A stretch of 64,000 nucleotides of DNA, from contig CAVOIC010000004.1 of NCBI GenBank assembly GCA_963695985.1, positions 124,001-188,000 of the forward strand. Direction: 5' to 3'. This document shows positions 60,733-64,000 of the stretch, in pieces. The DNA comes from DATBVX01 sp963695985 (GTDB lineage Bacteria; Pseudomonadota; Gammaproteobacteria; Steroidobacterales; Steroidobacteraceae). A program made the translations under genes and the position numbers. Position 1 is the first letter of the stretch. Each line of letters begins with the position of its first letter. The notes below the pieces were generated by a model. It saw only the letters and a program-made list of their open reading frames with translations, did not search any database and was not told the DNA's origin.

Positions 60733-63700
60733 TCAGCGGGGTTCGGGACTCGGCACCGGCCGCGGATGGGCCGTCAGCACGCGCGAGACCTTCGGACCCA
60801 GCCAGCGTTCGAAGTCGTCGATCAGGGTGAAGGCCGCCGGCACGATCACCAGCGTCAGTGCGGTGGAGGTGATCAGTCCGCCCATCACGGCCACGGCCAT
60901 CGGCGCGCGGAACGAGGAATCGCCACCCATGCCAATCGCGACCGGCAGCATGCCGGCGACCATCGCCACCGTCGTCATCACGATCGGACGCGCGCGCTTG
61001 TGGCCCGCTTCGAGCAGCGCCGTCACGCGGTCCTTGCCGGCGCGCATCTCCTCAATCGCAAAGTCCACGAGCAGAATCGAATTCTTGGCGACGATGCCCA
61101 TCAGCATCAGGAAGCCGATGACCACGGGCAGCGACATCGGGAATCCCACGAGCATCAACGCGAGCGAGGCGCCGCCGATCGACAGCGGCAGCGCGGAGAG
61201 GATCGTGATCGGCTGGAACACACGGGCGAACAGCAGCACCAGCACCGCGAACACCATCAGCACGCCGGTGAACATGGCAATGGCGAAATTGGTGAACAGC
61301 TCCTTCATCACCTCGGCGTTGCCGACTTCCACCAGGCGCACGCCCTCGGGCAGGTGGCTCAGCGTCGGCAGAGCCTTGATCTTCTTCATCCCCTCGCCGA
61401 GCTCTACGCCGTTCAGATCCGCTTCGAGCGCGATGCGCCGGCTTTGGTTGTAGCGGCGCACGCGTACCGGTCCTTCGCCAAAGCTGATATCCGCGACCGC
61501 CTTCAACGGGACCGGTGCCCCGGAAGCGGTGGGTACAGGGAGGTTCTCGAGCGTCGTGAGATCCCGACGCGCGCTTTCGATCAGGCTGACGCGAATTGGG
61601 ATCTGCCGGTCGGACAGGGAGAACTTTGGTCCACTCTGCGGTAGGTCACCCAGCGTTGCGATCTTGATCGTCTGACTGATGCTCGCGACATTCACGCCGA
61701 GCTCGGCTGCCAGGTCGAGCCGTGGCCGGATGATGATCTCCGGCCGTGGCAGGTCGCCGTTGATGCGTGGCTCGCGCAGCTCCTTCAGCGTGCGCATTTC
61801 GTCGACGACCTGCTTTGCGGTGCGATCGACCAGTGCGGGATCATCGCCCGTCAGGTAGACGGTGATATCGCGCCCATACCCGGCGCCGGACTGGTTCTGG
61901 AAGTTGATGCGCGCATCCGGAACCCGGCGCAACTCCTTCATGACCCGCTCCTCCCACTGCTTCTGCGTGATGTTGCGCTGCTCGCGGGGGACCAACGAAA
62001 TGTAGATGTTGGCGATGCGCACCTCGCCGGTCTCGTCCGCGCCGATGCTTTCCACGATATCGGTCACTTCGGGCTGCCGCTTGAGAATTTCGTACGCTGC
62101 AGCGGACACGCCCGCGGTTTCCTCGAGCTGCACGCCCGGAGGCAGCTCGATGTGGAGCTGTGAGCTGGCGAGATCGGCGTCGGGCACGAACGAGGTCGGG
62201 AGCATCGCGAGCATGCCGATCGAAACGATGAAGAACACGACGCCGCCGGCAAGCGTGAGCCAGCGATGCTTGACGCACCAGCGCAGCTTCTCCAGGTACC
62301 AGGTCATGATCGGCCCATCGCCATGGATCCTGACGTTTTCGGCCTTGAGCGTGTAGGCCGCGACCACAGGTGTGATCAGGCGCGCGACCAGCAGCGAGAA
62401 GAACACCGCCGCGGCCACTGTCAGGCCGAACTGAATGAAGTACTGGCCCGTGATCCCGGGCATGAAGCTCACCGGCAGGAACACGGCAATGATCGTCGAG
62501 GAGGTCGCGACCACGGCGAGGCCGATTTCGTCGGCCGCATCGAGCGCGGCCTTGTAGCCGGTCTTGCCCTGTGCGCATATGGCGCACGATGTTCTCGATC
62601 TCGACGATCGCATCGTCGACCAGCACGCCCGCGACCAGCGAGAGCGCCAGCAGGCTGATCTCGTTGAGCGTGAAGCCCATCCATTGCATGAACGCGAAGG
62701 TCGGAATGGCCGAGAGCGGAATGGCGAGCGCCGAAATTGCGGTGGCACGCCAGTCGCGCAGGAAGAACCACACCACCACCACGGCCAGGATGGAGCCCTC
62801 GATCAGCGCTTCGATGGCCGACTTGTACATGCGCTTCGTGTAGTCGACCGTGGTGAAGACGACCTTCATCTTCACCTGCGGGTAATCTTTGGCGATCTTC
62901 GCGATCTCGGCAGTGACCGCGTCCATCACCGCGACGTCGGAAGAGCCCTTGGACCGAAGGATACCGAACGTCGTTGCATTGCGACCATTGAGGCGCGAGA
63001 CGCTGCGGATCTCCGCCACACCATCGCGCACGTCCGCGATATCGCTGAGGCGCGCGACTCTGCCACCGGGTAGAGTAGATGCGCGTCTGGCCGAGCTGCA
63101 GCGCGCTCTGGGCGCCGCCGAGCACGCGGATCGACTGTTCGCCGCCGCCGACCTGCAGGCGACCGCCGGGCGCATCGAGGTTGACCTGGCGCAGCTGCTG
63201 ATTGACCTCTACCGCGGTCAACCCCAGTGCCTGCATGCGCCCGGGATCGAGCTCGACCCGGATCTCACGGTTCACTCCGCCGCCGCGCTGCACCTGTGCG
63301 ACGCCGTTGAGTGCGAGCAGTCGCTTGGTCACCGCATTGTCGACGAACCAGCTGAGCTCCTCTTCGGTCATGTCGGTGGTGCTGACGGCGTAGTAGACAA
63401 AGGCACCGCCTTCGACGTCGACTCGCTGCACCAGCGGCTCATCGATGCCCTCGGGGAGATCGCTGCGCACCTTGGCGACGGCATCGCGCACATCGCTCAC
63501 CGCGCGGTCGACCGGTGTGCCGATCTGGAACTCGATATAGACGAACGCGGCACCTTCCAGCGCGGCCGACGTGATGTCCTTGACGTTGCCAACGCTCGCG
63601 ACCGAGCCCTCGATCTTCTGAATGATCTGCGTTTCGATTTCGGTCGGCGCGGCGCCGGGCTGATTGACCGTGATCTCGACCAGCGGAAAGGAGATGTCCG

Positions 63701-63818
63701 GGCTCAGGTTGATCGGCAGCCGGATGAAGGCGATGGTGCCCATGAAAAAGAGCACGACGAACAGCACCACGGGCGGCACCGGGTGCTTGATGGCCCACGC
63801 AGAGATGTTCTTGATCAT
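60733..63818 (-). pseudogene. RND efflux transporter permease, interrupted by two frameshifts
   Basis: The gene encodes an inner-membrane RND (HAE1/AcrB-type) drug/proton antiporter. It begins IKNISAWAIKHPVPPVVLFV and has the TM4 proton-relay pair in VLVDDAIVEIENI and the late GIVAKNSILLVDFAIEEMRA. It reads in three frames: the first to about 63070, the second to about 62570, the third to the stop at 60733. Removing one G from GGG (63068-63070) and one C from CCC (62567-62569) gives a normal chain of 1027 residues. The adaptor gene overlaps its start by ATGA. It is either a degenerating pump or a sequencing artefact. Confidence 0.9.
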
Positions 63819-64000
63819 TTGCCGGCCTGCTGCGCCGCCTGCGGCGCCAGTTCCACGAGCTCGCCTTCGCGCAGGAAGCCGCCCGCCATCGCGATCACCT
63901 GTTCGCTGCCATTGAGCCCTTCACCGATGACGACGCCGGTTCGCGTGGTATCGGCAACCCGGACGGCGCGGCGCTCGACTTTCTTGTCACCGTTTACGAT
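63815..64000 (-). CDS. RND periplasmic adaptor (MFP), C-terminal end only
   Basis: The last 61 residues of a membrane-fusion protein are visible: VNGDKKVERRAVRVADTTRT, GVVIGEGLNGSEQVIAMAGG, then a short Ala/Gln tail and stop. This beta-barrel/C-terminal pattern is typical of AcrA/MexA-type adaptors, and the stop overlaps the RND start (ATGA). The gene begins outside the window. Confidence 0.85.
   Translation of the reverse strand: MVNGDKKVERRAVRVADTTRTGVVIGEGLNGSEQVIAMAGGFLREGELVELAPQAAQQAGK

Overview
The window is GC-rich, densely packed chromosomal DNA from a Gram-negative bacterium. TonB-dependent receptors, RND efflux, ExbB/ExbD motors, lipoproteins, an imuA-imuB-dnaE2 mutagenesis cassette, a CTGT-N8-ACAG SOS box and phosphoenolpyruvate carboxylase together suggest a soil or water gammaproteobacterium, possibly Steroidobacteraceae-like. 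That placement is inferred from gene content only. No rRNA, tRNA, CRISPR array, transposase or integrase was recognised.

Left end (1-4.9 kb). An ECF sigma factor of the TIGR02999 type overlaps a Ser/Thr kinase-TPR protein that runs off the left edge. Next come two tiny secreted peptides, one built of three DNVPFPTPPK repeats, closed by a strong terminator. An ApbE flavin transferase follows, then a 140-bp palindromic element.

Envelope redox and motor region (4.9-27 kb). On the minus strand lie a di-haem HzsA/PD40-like lipoprotein, two related outer-membrane barrels (one with an SH3 domain), a TlpA thioredoxin, a DUF4266 lipoprotein and a DUF3570 barrel. Divergent from these are two more CxxCH proteins, a Tat-exported DUF1501-like protein, a second TlpA, and a long overlapping operon. 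That operon encodes a coiled-coil protein, three TPR proteins, one TolQ/ExbB, two TolR/ExbD, an AgmX/TonB-like protein and a small GspC-like protein. One TolQ plus two TolR with TPR and AgmX-type subunits is the layout of the Myxococcus AglRQS-Glt/Nfs machines. This block is the most interesting part of the window.

Metabolism and DNA damage (27-42 kb). A small RHH-like operon with a palindromic operator is followed by a repeat-bearing spacer and ppc. An Lrp-type regulator is divergent from ornithine cyclodeaminase and arginase (arginine to ornithine to proline). The SOS-controlled imuA-imuB-dnaE2 cassette has a dnaE2 interrupted by two frameshifts. An SDR protein, a DinB-fold protein and an SRAP/HMCES protein follow.

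Right part (42-64 kb). Here are an atypical S8 protease, an M19 dipeptidase, an EamA transporter, S-formylglutathione hydrolase, a Zn-alcohol dehydrogenase, two sensor kinases with a frameshifted NarL-type regulator, an M49-like zinc peptidase, a TonB-dependent receptor, a small membrane-protein pair, and an RND pump (two frameshifts) with its adaptor entering from the right edge. All five frameshifts are extra bases at short repeats or homopolymers, so sequence error is a serious possibility.
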